Made by a program: the position numbers and the translations under genes
Notes under the pieces: generated by a model
What the model was told of the DNA's origin: nothing
The model's input: the letters and a program-made list of their open reading frames with translations, nothing else
Database searches by the model: none
DNA from: CAZOBJ01 sp964577825
Lineage (GTDB): Bacteria; Planctomycetota; SZUA-567; JAFGNG01
Length of the DNA stretch: 14,544 bases
NCBI GenBank assembly: GCA_964577825.1
Contig: CAZOBJ010000080.1
Coordinates: 1 to 14,544 of the forward strand
Direction: 5' to 3'
Shown: positions 6,719-12,788 of the stretch, piece after piece
How positions within the stretch are numbered: position 1 is the first letter of the stretch
Layout: each line of letters begins with the position of its first letter

Positions 6719-7921
6719 CTAGAGGTGCGGGAACGCGCCGGGCGCTCGGCCGTGCTCTCGTCCGGGACCGGGCCGGAAGTCGGGCGCCTCCAGGGGCACG
6801 GACCCCTGCTCGGCCGAGGTGGCCGCCAGGATCGCGGGTGCGGCCGTGTCCGCGGCCGTGTACACGTCCAGGGGCGGCGTCTCGCCCGTGCGAACCGCTT
6901 CCACGAACGTGGCCATGGGATAATAGTCCGCGCCCCAGTGCCCGGTGCGAAGCGCGTGGCTCGGGGTGGTGCGCGGGTTGTAGTTCCACTGGACCTGTGC
7001 AGGCTCGACCACGTTCTCTTCGGGCAGGAACATCTTCATGCGGTCGCAGTCGGCGCGGTTCGTCTCGACCGACCCCTTGGTGCCCTTCACATGATACCAG
7101 TGGGCCCCGATGTTGCGCACCGTGGGCGAGGGCGGGTTGAAGGCCGCGGCCATGCGCAGGATCGTATCCTTGTGCGTGTGCATGAGCGCCAGTTCCATGT
7201 CCGAGATCGGCACGCCCGGATGCACGTAGCTCTCGCGGCGCGTGGCCATGCCCACCACGGTGCGCACGCGGTCGTCGAGCACGTGCAGCATGGGGCTGAG
7301 CTCATGGGGCAGGTACCAGATCGGGTGCTCGCAGTTGCGCAGGCGGCTGGGGACCGCGCGGGGACGGTTCTTGGCCTCCGCCTCGGGGAAGGCCTCGCCC
7401 GTGTCCGGGTCCCACCACCAAAACGAGCGCTCCGGGAACCCGTGGAAGTACTGGCCCTCGACCAGGAGCACCTTCCCGAGCCGCCCCTCGGCCACCATGC
7501 GCCGCCACGCGGGGACAAACGGCCAGTACCGGGTCTGCTCGGCCATCTGGAAGGTGCGGCCCGTGCGCTCCACCGTCAGGACCACGCGCCAGCAGTCCTC
7601 GAGCCGGTACCCCAGCGGCACCTCGCAGAGCACGTGCTTGCCCGCCTCCAGCGCGCGGCACACGAGCTCCGCGTTCACCTCTGTGGCCACGCACACGAAC
7701 ACTCCGTCCACGTCCTCCGCAGCGAAGAGCTCGTCGGCGTCGGTCAGGAACCGGACGCCCTCGCCAGCCAGGTGTTCGCGCGCCGCGGCCAGCCGGTCCG
7801 CGCGGCCGTCGCAGACCGCGGCCAGGCGGTAGCCTGGAATGCCTTCGTACTTCTGCGCGAGATGCAGACCCCGGTGCGCTCCCAACAGGCCGATGCGCAC
7901 TTCTTCCGAAGACTTGCCCAT
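6719..7921 (-). CDS. Gfo/Idh/MocA-family NAD(P)-dependent oxidoreductase
   Basis: A probable NAD(P)-dependent sugar or inositol-type dehydrogenase of unknown substrate. The ATG at 7921 has GGAGAG about eight bases upstream; the product is 400 residues, normal for the family. The N-terminal Rossmann fold starts with VRIGLLGAHRGLHLA (8-22), and the first domain ends with CEVPLGY (99-105). The usual EKP lysine is Val101 here (EVP), a variant I recall in some family branches. WYLPHELSPMLHVL (202-215) lies where the family's substrate-site histidine is expected. A polar tail closes the protein. No signal peptide is visible, so it is probably cytoplasmic. It is the last gene of the minus-strand group, 108 bases after ribE. 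Neighbours give no clue to the substrate. Confidence 0.85.
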   Translation of the reverse strand: MGKSSEEVRIGLLGAHRGLHLAQKYEGIPGYRLAAVCDGRADRLAAAREHLAGEGVRFLTDADELFAAEDVDGVFVCVATEVNAELVCRALEAGKHVLCEVPLGYRLEDCWRVVLTVERTGRTFQMAEQTRYWPFVPAWRRMVAEGRLGKVLLVEGQYFHGFPERSFWWWDPDTGEAFPEAEAKNRPRAVPSRLRNCEHPIWYLPHELSPMLHVLDDRVRTVVGMATRRESYVHPGVPISDMELALMHTHKDTILRMAAAFNPPSPTVRNIGAHWYHVKGTKGSVETNRADCDRMKMFLPEENVVEPAQVQWNYNPRTTPSHALRTGHWGADYYPMATFVEAVRTGETPPLDVYTAADTAAPAILAATSAEQGSVPLEAPDFRPGPGREHGRAPGAFPHL

Positions 7922-7990
7922 CCTAGTCTCTCCAACGCTGCGCGCCTGCGACGCTTTGGCCGTGTCGGCGGGCTCGGTTGGGCGACCGGC

Positions 7991-8013
7991 CTTGCGCAGC
8001 CATCTGCCGCAAG
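7991..8013 (-). other. Imperfect hairpin between ribE and the oxidoreductase gene
   Basis: CTTGCGCAG (7991-7999), loop CCAT, then CTGCCGCAAG gives a 9-bp stem with one bulged base. It lies 17 bases after the ribE stop on the minus strand. There is no T-tract, so termination is not supported; it may be a processing or stability structure, or chance. Confidence 0.3.
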
Positions 8014-8029
8014 AGCTGGTGAAAGCAGG

Positions 8030-8674
8030 CTATCCGAATCCAGACTCGCGCAGCTTCTCCTCGGTGAGCCCGCCCCCGGCGCCCAGGACCTCGCGGTGGC
8101 GGGCCACGTACCGGGCCAAGACGTCGGCCTCCAGGTTCACCCGCGCGCCCGGGGTCAGGTCCCCGAGCGTGGTGCGGGCCAGGGTCTCGGGGATGAGCGC
8201 CACGCGGAACCAGTCCCGGCCCGCCTCGACCACGGTCAGCGACACGCCGTGGACCGCGATCGATCCCTTGGCCGCCACCAGGGGCGCAAGCGGCTCGGGC
8301 AGGGAGATCCGCGCTTCTCGCCCCTCGCCCACGGCATGCGCCTCCAGGATGCGGCCGGTCCCGTCGACGTGCCCCAGGACCAGGTGCCCGTCCAGGGGCG
8401 CGCCTGCGCAGAGCGCCGGTTCCAGGTTCACCCGGTCGCCCGGGCGCAAGTCCTTGAGCGTGGACCGTGCCACGGTCTCGGTCACGGCGTGGAACGACAC
8501 GCGCCCGCCCTCGGCCCTCGCCACGGTCAGGCACACGCCGTCCACGGCCACGCTGGCCCCGGGCTCGGGCTGTGTACGCAGACCCGAGGCGTCAATCGTG
8601 AGCCGCAGGCCACCGCCGGAAGCCGGCGTCGACTCCTGCACGGTGCCGATGGCCCGGATGAGTCCGGTGAACAT
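8030..8674 (-). CDS. ribE: Riboflavin synthase, alpha chain
   Basis: Riboflavin synthase converts two 6,7-dimethyl-8-ribityllumazine molecules to riboflavin and a pyrimidinedione that is recycled. The product has 214 residues, the normal size, and starts with the family signature MFTGLI. AAAAGGAC lies about eight bases before the ATG at 8674. Two lumazine-binding repeats are clear: residues 1-96 with SVAVDGVCLTV, and 97-195 with SIAVHGVSLTV. Active-site positions known from E. coli are present: Ser41, Cys48 and His102 in HLVLGHVDGTG. A short tail of about 20 residues follows. No other rib gene is nearby and no FMN riboswitch is visible in the 36 bases before it. It lies closely behind the glycosyltransferase gene and is probably co-transcribed with it. 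Confidence 0.95.
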   Translation of the reverse strand: MFTGLIRAIGTVQESTPASGGGLRLTIDASGLRTQPEPGASVAVDGVCLTVARAEGGRVSFHAVTETVARSTLKDLRPGDRVNLEPALCAGAPLDGHLVLGHVDGTGRILEAHAVGEGREARISLPEPLAPLVAAKGSIAVHGVSLTVVEAGRDWFRVALIPETLARTTLGDLTPGARVNLEADVLARYVARHREVLGAGGGLTEEKLRESGFG

Positions 8675-8710
8675 ATCTCGGTCCTTTTGCGCATGCGTCG
8701 CGCTGGGACA

Positions 8711-10036
8711 TCATACTCCGCGCGCGTCCTCGCGCAAGCGCTCCGGTCCGGGGCCGTCCCCGGGTCCGCGCCGTTCGAGTGCCCACAGCCAGCCGGCCAC
8801 GCCCATAATCGCGACGAGCGGCAGGAGCGGATACCGGTACCGGATCATGGCCGGGTACAGGACGTGGATCGCGGTGAAGTATCCTGCATAGACCCAGACC
8901 CAGACGAACCGCCCCCGCCACGGCCGCGCGCAGAGGCACACGACCGCCCCGATCAGGAGCAGACCCTCCACCACGAACACCGCGGCGCGGAAAAGGTGCG
9001 CGCTGGGCCCCTCGACCGCGCGCAGTTCGATCCACGGACTCCAGGTGCGCGCCACGCGCCGCGCCCAGACCGGCACGAAGTCGGTCCAATGCTCGCGCAG
9101 ATACGCCCAGGCCGCGCGCGTGCGCGCCGCGTCGACCTGCGCCTCGGTGCGTGCGCCGGCCGTGTACGGGGCCACGTGCTCCTGGGCCCAGGCGTGCGCC
9201 GCGTCGCGCTCCCCGAAGGCGTAGGTCTCCGCGCGGTGGGGGTTCACCCCCGTCAGGAGCACATACCCCCCGTGATAGGTGAAGAGAATCTCGCCGTGCG
9301 CGTACCAGTTGCGCACGGCCCAGGGCGCGAGCACGACGAGGAGCATCGCCCCGCTCAAGGCCCAGGCGCCCAGCCGGCGGCGGCGCGACTGCGCCCCGTG
9401 CCAGCACAGGACGATCGGCACAATCGCAAGGTGGAAGTAGAAAGGCTCGGCCCGGCACAGGGCCGCGACCCCGCCCGCGAGTCCGGCGAGCGCCGCGCGG
9501 CCCGGGCTCGGCCGGACCGCGAGCCGCCACAGCATCCACATCCAGGCCAGGAACAAGACCTGGAAGAGCGTCTCGCTCATGAGCACCGCGTTCCAGTAGA
9601 TCATGCCCGGATACACCGCCAGGAGCGCGACCACCCAGAACGCTGCGCGGGCCCCCAGCCTCGCCTCGCGCGCGAGGAGCCAACTCAAGCCCACGGCTAC
9701 GGTCCCGAGCACGGCCTGGGTGAGCTGGGGCGGAAGGGCTTTCACACCGAAGACGCGGTAATGGCCCGCCAGGAAGAGCACATACAGGGGCGCACGTTCG
9801 CTCGTGGGCCGGCCCTCGGGCGTGGACAGGCCCCTGCCCTGGGCCACGGACAGGGCCAGGCGGCGGAAGTTGGCCGCGTCCGGATCGGCCCGGGCGAGCT
9901 CCGGCAGGGCAAGGACCAGGCCCACGCGCGCGGCCAGGGCGACGAGAAGCAGCCCCGCCAGCGCACGCCGGGCCCGGCCCTGCGCCGTTCGCTGCAGAGG
10001 GGTCTGGGGCGCGGTTGCGCCCTTGCCGTGCGTCAC
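8711..10036 (-). CDS. Multi-pass membrane glycosyltransferase, GT-C fold (PMT/ArnT-like, GT39/GT83 type)
   Basis: Probably transfers a sugar from a lipid-linked donor at the outer face of the cytoplasmic membrane; donor and acceptor are unknown. The GTG at 10036 is chosen because AGGGAGA lies about eight bases upstream, whereas the in-frame ATG at 10114 has no ribosome site and overlaps the likely promoter. The product has 441 residues. Hydrophobic segments are clear near 25-45, 105-122, 132-170 (two), 222-242 and several in the last 120 residues. The first loop carries ADPDAANFRRLA with Asp51/Asp53, the position of the catalytic acidic pair in GT-C enzymes. VYPGMIYWNAVLMSETLF is typical of the PMT-2 family, and MIRYRYPLLPLVAI near the end is also a family trait. 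It is the first gene of the minus-strand group. Confidence 0.82.
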   Translation of the reverse strand: MTHGKGATAPQTPLQRTAQGRARRALAGLLLVALAARVGLVLALPELARADPDAANFRRLALSVAQGRGLSTPEGRPTSERAPLYVLFLAGHYRVFGVKALPPQLTQAVLGTVAVGLSWLLAREARLGARAAFWVVALLAVYPGMIYWNAVLMSETLFQVLFLAWMWMLWRLAVRPSPGRAALAGLAGGVAALCRAEPFYFHLAIVPIVLCWHGAQSRRRRLGAWALSGAMLLVVLAPWAVRNWYAHGEILFTYHGGYVLLTGVNPHRAETYAFGERDAAHAWAQEHVAPYTAGARTEAQVDAARTRAAWAYLREHWTDFVPVWARRVARTWSPWIELRAVEGPSAHLFRAAVFVVEGLLLIGAVVCLCARPWRGRFVWVWVYAGYFTAIHVLYPAMIRYRYPLLPLVAIMGVAGWLWALERRGPGDGPGPERLREDARGV

Positions 10037-10086
10037 GGGGCGATCTCCCTGCACCGGACCGGGGCAGCTGCGGCCCGCATGCGGGC

Positions 10087-10114
10087 AGTGTACGTGCCTC
10101 GCGACGGTTGGCAA
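10087..10114 (-). promoter_or_regulatory. Candidate promoter of the minus-strand group
   Basis: Read on the minus strand, TTGCCA (10109-10114; 5/6 match) is followed after 16 bases by TACACT (10087-10092; 4/6 match). Transcription would start near 10080, about 45 bases before the glycosyltransferase GTG at 10036. It is divergent from the promoter at 10153-10180. Confidence 0.5.
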
Positions 10115-10152
10115 GGGTGTGTGCGAAAGGTCGAATGCCGCGAAAAAAGATT

Positions 10153-10180
10153 TTGACTTGCCCCGGGCGCGGCATATACT
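10153..10180 (+). promoter_or_regulatory. sigma70-type promoter of the small membrane protein gene
   Basis: TTGACT (10153-10158; 5/6 match) and TATACT (10175-10180; 5/6 match) are separated by 16 bases, in a short AT-richer stretch (the A-run at 10143-10148 and TTTT at 10151-10154) that stands out from the GC-rich background. The start would be near 10187, leaving a leader of about 90 bases. Confidence 0.7.
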
Positions 10181-10276
10181 GGCGAGCGTCGGAAAGTCGG
10201 TACGTGTGGCTCGGAGAGGGCCGTCCTGAATTGCGGCCCGCAGTGCCCGTCGGAAACTGTGCGGAGGAGGGGGACC

Positions 10277-10750
10277 ATGGCTGGCTGGAAGGAAAGCAAG
10301 GGATTGATGGTCGTACTGCTGGTGATCATCGTGGTGGCGGTGGGGTACCTGATCAGTCGTTCCACTGGGGGGGACGAAGGCCTTCCCCAGACCTATTGGG
10401 ACGAAGCCCAGGGCGGGCCAGTTACAGTCACCGGGGACGTGTCAGGTCTTTTTCCTCCCTACAGACACCCGGAAACTGGACAGAGTACGCTCTACAAGGC
10501 CTACATCTGCACGAACCACGAAGAGCCGGTGATCTTTCCCTATAAGCCCGAATTCCCGGAAGGCGTTCAACCTCCGGAGCCCGATGCTTCGTCTGAAGTG
10601 ATCGAAGCCTACGAAGCCCAGTTGAACCCTCCGATCCCGACCTGCCCGGAGTGCGGCGAGACGATGGCGTCCGAACACGTGGAGCCTTACTTCACGCAGG
10701 AAGTCGAAGAGGCGATCGAGGCAGAGGGGGCCGAGCGCCGCGGACAGTAG
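10277..10750 (+). CDS. Small membrane-anchored protein with a possible zinc ribbon, function unknown
   Basis: I do not recognise a named family. The ATG at 10277 is supported by GGAGGAGG (10263-10270); an in-frame GTG at 10259 would add six residues but lies before that site. The 157-residue product has a short basic N-terminus (GWKESKG), one hydrophobic segment at about 10-27 (MVVLLVIIVVAVGYLI), then an acidic, proline-rich domain. Cys78-x2-His81 in YICTNHEEP and Cys123-x2-Cys126 in CPECGETM form two knuckles 41 residues apart, which could bind zinc. By the positive-inside rule the C-terminal part would lie outside the membrane. Base composition is visibly less GC-rich than neighbouring genes. 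It has its own promoter and no obvious terminator, so transcripts may run on into the leucine leader. Confidence 0.75.
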   Translation: MAGWKESKGLMVVLLVIIVVAVGYLISRSTGGDEGLPQTYWDEAQGGPVTVTGDVSGLFPPYRHPETGQSTLYKAYICTNHEEPVIFPYKPEFPEGVQPPEPDASSEVIEAYEAQLNPPIPTCPECGETMASEHVEPYFTQEVEEAIEAEGAERRGQ

Positions 10751-10832
10751 CCGGCTCGTGTTGCTGCAACGAGTCTGATGCTGCTGTGAATGCGTTACGG
10801 GTGCGAAGAGGCGGACGAGGCCGCGATTGGAC

Positions 10833-10913
10833 ATGAACACGTTCAGCGCCACCCAGCTACGACTTACGCTGCTGGCCCTGTTGCAGGGCGCAGGGAGGGC
10901 GTTGTCCGGCTGA
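10833..10913 (+). CDS. leuL: Leucine-rich leader peptide for attenuation of leuA
   Basis: A 26-codon reading frame starts at ATG 10833 and stops at TGA 10911-10913. Seven of its codons are leucine (codons 9, 11, 13, 14, 16, 17 and 24), six of them within nine codons. They include CTA, CTT and TTG, which the GC-rich genes here rarely use. A possible ribosome site is GACGAGG (10814-10820) or the nearer GGA. The frame is followed 30 bases later by an intrinsic terminator and then leuA, the classical layout of ribosome-mediated attenuation: low charged tRNA-Leu stalls the ribosome and prevents the terminator. The layout is seen directly; the mechanism is inferred from known leu leaders. There is no sign of function for the peptide beyond translation. 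Confidence 0.8.
   Translation: MNTFSATQLRLTLLALLQGAGRALSG
10875..10889 (+). promoter_or_regulatory. Candidate pause hairpin inside the leucine leader
   Basis: GCCCTG (10875-10880), loop TTG, CAGGGC (10884-10889) forms a perfect 6-bp stem that overlaps leader codons 15-19, at the end of the leucine run. A ribosome stalled on those codons would cover its left arm. Just after it, GGGAGGGC (10893-10900) could pair with GCCCGCCC of the terminator (10944-10951) with one mismatch, and GTCCGG (10904-10909) could pair exactly with CCGGAC (10951-10956). Either is a candidate antiterminator; RNA folding was not run. Confidence 0.45.
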
Positions 10914-10943
10914 GTGCGGCTGATCCGAGTGAAGAGACCTGAG

Positions 10944-10975
10944 GCCCGCCCCGGACGACCGGGGCGGGCTTTTTT
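10944..10975 (+). terminator. Intrinsic terminator (leuA attenuator)
   Basis: GCCCGCCCCGG (10944-10954), loop ACGA, CCGGGGCGGGC (10959-10969) is a perfect 11-bp GC-rich stem followed at once by six T (10970-10975). It is the only textbook intrinsic terminator in the window. Lying between the leucine leader and leuA, it is best read as the attenuator, though it could also end transcripts of the gene at 10277-10750. Confidence 0.93.
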
Positions 10976-10999
10976 GTGAGACACCAAACGCGTGCGGGG

Positions 11000-11028
11000 T
11001 TGCGCCGCGCGCGATCCTGGGATGTAAT
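11000..11028 (+). promoter_or_regulatory. Weak candidate promoter between the attenuator and leuA
   Basis: TTGCGC (11000-11005; 3/6 match) and TGTAAT (11023-11028; 5/6 match) are 17 bases apart. If active it would give basal leuA transcription that escapes attenuation. The -35 box is poor, so this is only a candidate. Confidence 0.25.
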
Positions 11029-11056
11029 GCCCGATTGGAGACGAAAGGAGAGCGAG

Positions 11057-12754
11057 ATGTCCGCCACCGAACAGGTTCGCAAATACAGACCGCCCGCGTC
11101 CATCGACCTGCCGGACCGGCAATGGCCCGCGCGCACCGTGACGCGCGCCCCGGCCTGGTGCTCGGTCGACCTGCGCGACGGCAACCAGGCCCTGCCCAAC
11201 CCCATGAACCCGCAGCAGAAGCTGGAGTACTTCCAGCTCCTGTGCGGAATCGGATTCGACACGATCGAGGTCGCCTTCCCCTCCGCGAGCCAAGACGACT
11301 TCGACTTCGTGCGCCTGCTCCTGGAGAGCGGGCACGTGCCCGACGACCTGTTCATCATGGGGCTCACCCAGGCCCGCGCACACCTCATCGACCGCACCTT
11401 CGAAGCCCTGCGCGATGCGGACCGGGCCATCGTGCACGTGTACATCGCCACGTCCGCGCTGCACATGCGCCACGTCTTCGGCATGGGCCGCGACGAGGCC
11501 CTGCGCACCGCGGTGCGCGCCGTGGAGCAGGTGCGCGACCTGGCGGCCGCCCACCCGGGCGACATCCGGCTGCAATTCAGCCCCGAGGAGTTCACGGACA
11601 CGGACCCCGGCTTCGCGCTCGAGATCTGCACCGCGGTCCACGAGGCCTGGGGCCGGGCGAGCCAGGAGAAGCCGATCGTCCTCAACCTCCCCGCCACCGT
11701 GGAGCGCCGCCCGCCCAACCAGTACGCAGACCTCATCGAATGGTTCTGCCGCGCGTTCCCGGCCCGCGACGAGGTGTCCATCTCCGTGCACGCGCACAAC
11801 GACCAGGGCATGGCCGTGGCCGCCACGGAGCTGTGCCTCTTGGCCGGGGCCCAGCGCGTGGAGGGCACGCTCTTCGGCCACGGCGAGCGCACGGGCAACG
11901 TGGACCTGGCCACCCTGGCGCTCAACCTGTACACGCGCGGCGTCGACACCGGGCTCGACTTCTCGGACATGCCCCGGATCGTGGAGACCGTCGAGCGACT
12001 CACCGGCATGCCCGTGTACTATCGCCAGCCGTACGCGGGCGAGTACGCGTTCACCGCGTTCTCCGGCTCGCACCAGGACGCCATCCGCAAGGGCATGCAC
12101 CGCCTGCCCGAGGCGGCCGAGGCCTTTGGCATGGGGTGGAAGGTGCCGTACCTGCACATCGACCCCGCGGACCTGGGCCGCAAGTACGAGAAGCTCATCC
12201 GCATCAACAGCCAGTCCGGCCGGGGCGGCGTGGCCTGGGTGCTGGAGACCGACTACGGCATCTCTCCCCCGCGGCCCATGCACGCGCAGATCGGCGCGGC
12301 CATGCAGCGCCTCTCCGACAAAGTCGGCCGCGAGGTGACAAGCGGCGAGGTCTGGGCCCTGTTCGAGCGTGAGTTCCTCCATCCGGAGGGCCCCTATGAG
12401 CTCGTCGGCTACTGGCCTCGGCCCGACAACGAGGACCCCACCCGCGTGCACGGCGAGCTGCGCCTGCGCGTGCACGGCGAGGAGCGCACGGTTGCCGCCG
12501 ACGGCAACGGCCCGGTGAGCGCGTTCGTGCACGCCCTGGGGGAGCTGGGGATCGGCGGGTTCGCGGTCGACGACTTCGACGAGGAAGCCGTGGGCCACGG
12601 CGCCGACGCGCGCGCCATGGCCTATGTGCCCATGAAGTTCGAGGACGGACGCACGGTGTGGGGCGTGGGCTCGGACACGAACATCGACCAGGCCGCGGTG
12701 CGCGCCATCGTCGCCGGGCTCAACCGCGCGGTGCGCGACCGGCCCGTGGAGTGA
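11057..12754 (+). CDS. leuA: 2-isopropylmalate synthase, type 2 (long form)
   Basis: LeuA condenses acetyl-CoA with 2-ketoisovalerate, the first committed step of leucine synthesis. The ATG at 11057 follows AAAGGAGAG and gives 565 residues, the length of the type-2 enzymes known from actinobacteria and fungi. The N-terminus shows the type-2 pattern: KYRP, LPDRQWP, APAWCSVDLRDGNQAL and EVAFPSASQDDFDFVR. Expected metal ligands are present: Asp41 in LRDGN, His245 and His247 in SVHAHND, and Asn281 in GERTGNVDLATL. Residues of about 446-560 form the C-terminal regulatory domain (from YELVGYWPRPD to GSDTNIDQAAVRAI), where leucine normally gives feedback inhibition. With the leader upstream, the gene would be controlled both by attenuation and by allostery. 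No other leu or ilv gene is in the window. The HtrA gene follows after 34 bases. Confidence 0.96.
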   Translation: MSATEQVRKYRPPASIDLPDRQWPARTVTRAPAWCSVDLRDGNQALPNPMNPQQKLEYFQLLCGIGFDTIEVAFPSASQDDFDFVRLLLESGHVPDDLFIMGLTQARAHLIDRTFEALRDADRAIVHVYIATSALHMRHVFGMGRDEALRTAVRAVEQVRDLAAAHPGDIRLQFSPEEFTDTDPGFALEICTAVHEAWGRASQEKPIVLNLPATVERRPPNQYADLIEWFCRAFPARDEVSISVHAHNDQGMAVAATELCLLAGAQRVEGTLFGHGERTGNVDLATLALNLYTRGVDTGLDFSDMPRIVETVERLTGMPVYYRQPYAGEYAFTAFSGSHQDAIRKGMHRLPEAAEAFGMGWKVPYLHIDPADLGRKYEKLIRINSQSGRGGVAWVLETDYGISPPRPMHAQIGAAMQRLSDKVGREVTSGEVWALFEREFLHPEGPYELVGYWPRPDNEDPTRVHGELRLRVHGEERTVAADGNGPVSAFVHALGELGIGGFAVDDFDEEAVGHGADARAMAYVPMKFEDGRTVWGVGSDTNIDQAAVRAIVAGLNRAVRDRPVE

Positions 12755-12788
12755 ACGGAGTCGCGAGGGGACAAAGGGAAGAAGGACC

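Noticed and set aside
8675..8710. FMN riboswitch before ribE
   Set aside because: Only 36 bases separate ribE from the upstream gene, too little for an aptamer.
10037..10114. Longer glycosyltransferase starting at ATG 10114
   Set aside because: No Shine-Dalgarno there, and the extension overlaps the candidate promoter; GTG 10036 has AGGGAGA at good spacing.
6725..10156. Very long plus-strand open frame opposite the oxidoreductase, ribE and glycosyltransferase genes
   Set aside because: The opposite strand carries three recognisable proteins with good starts; this frame is low-complexity and has no ribosome site or family motif.
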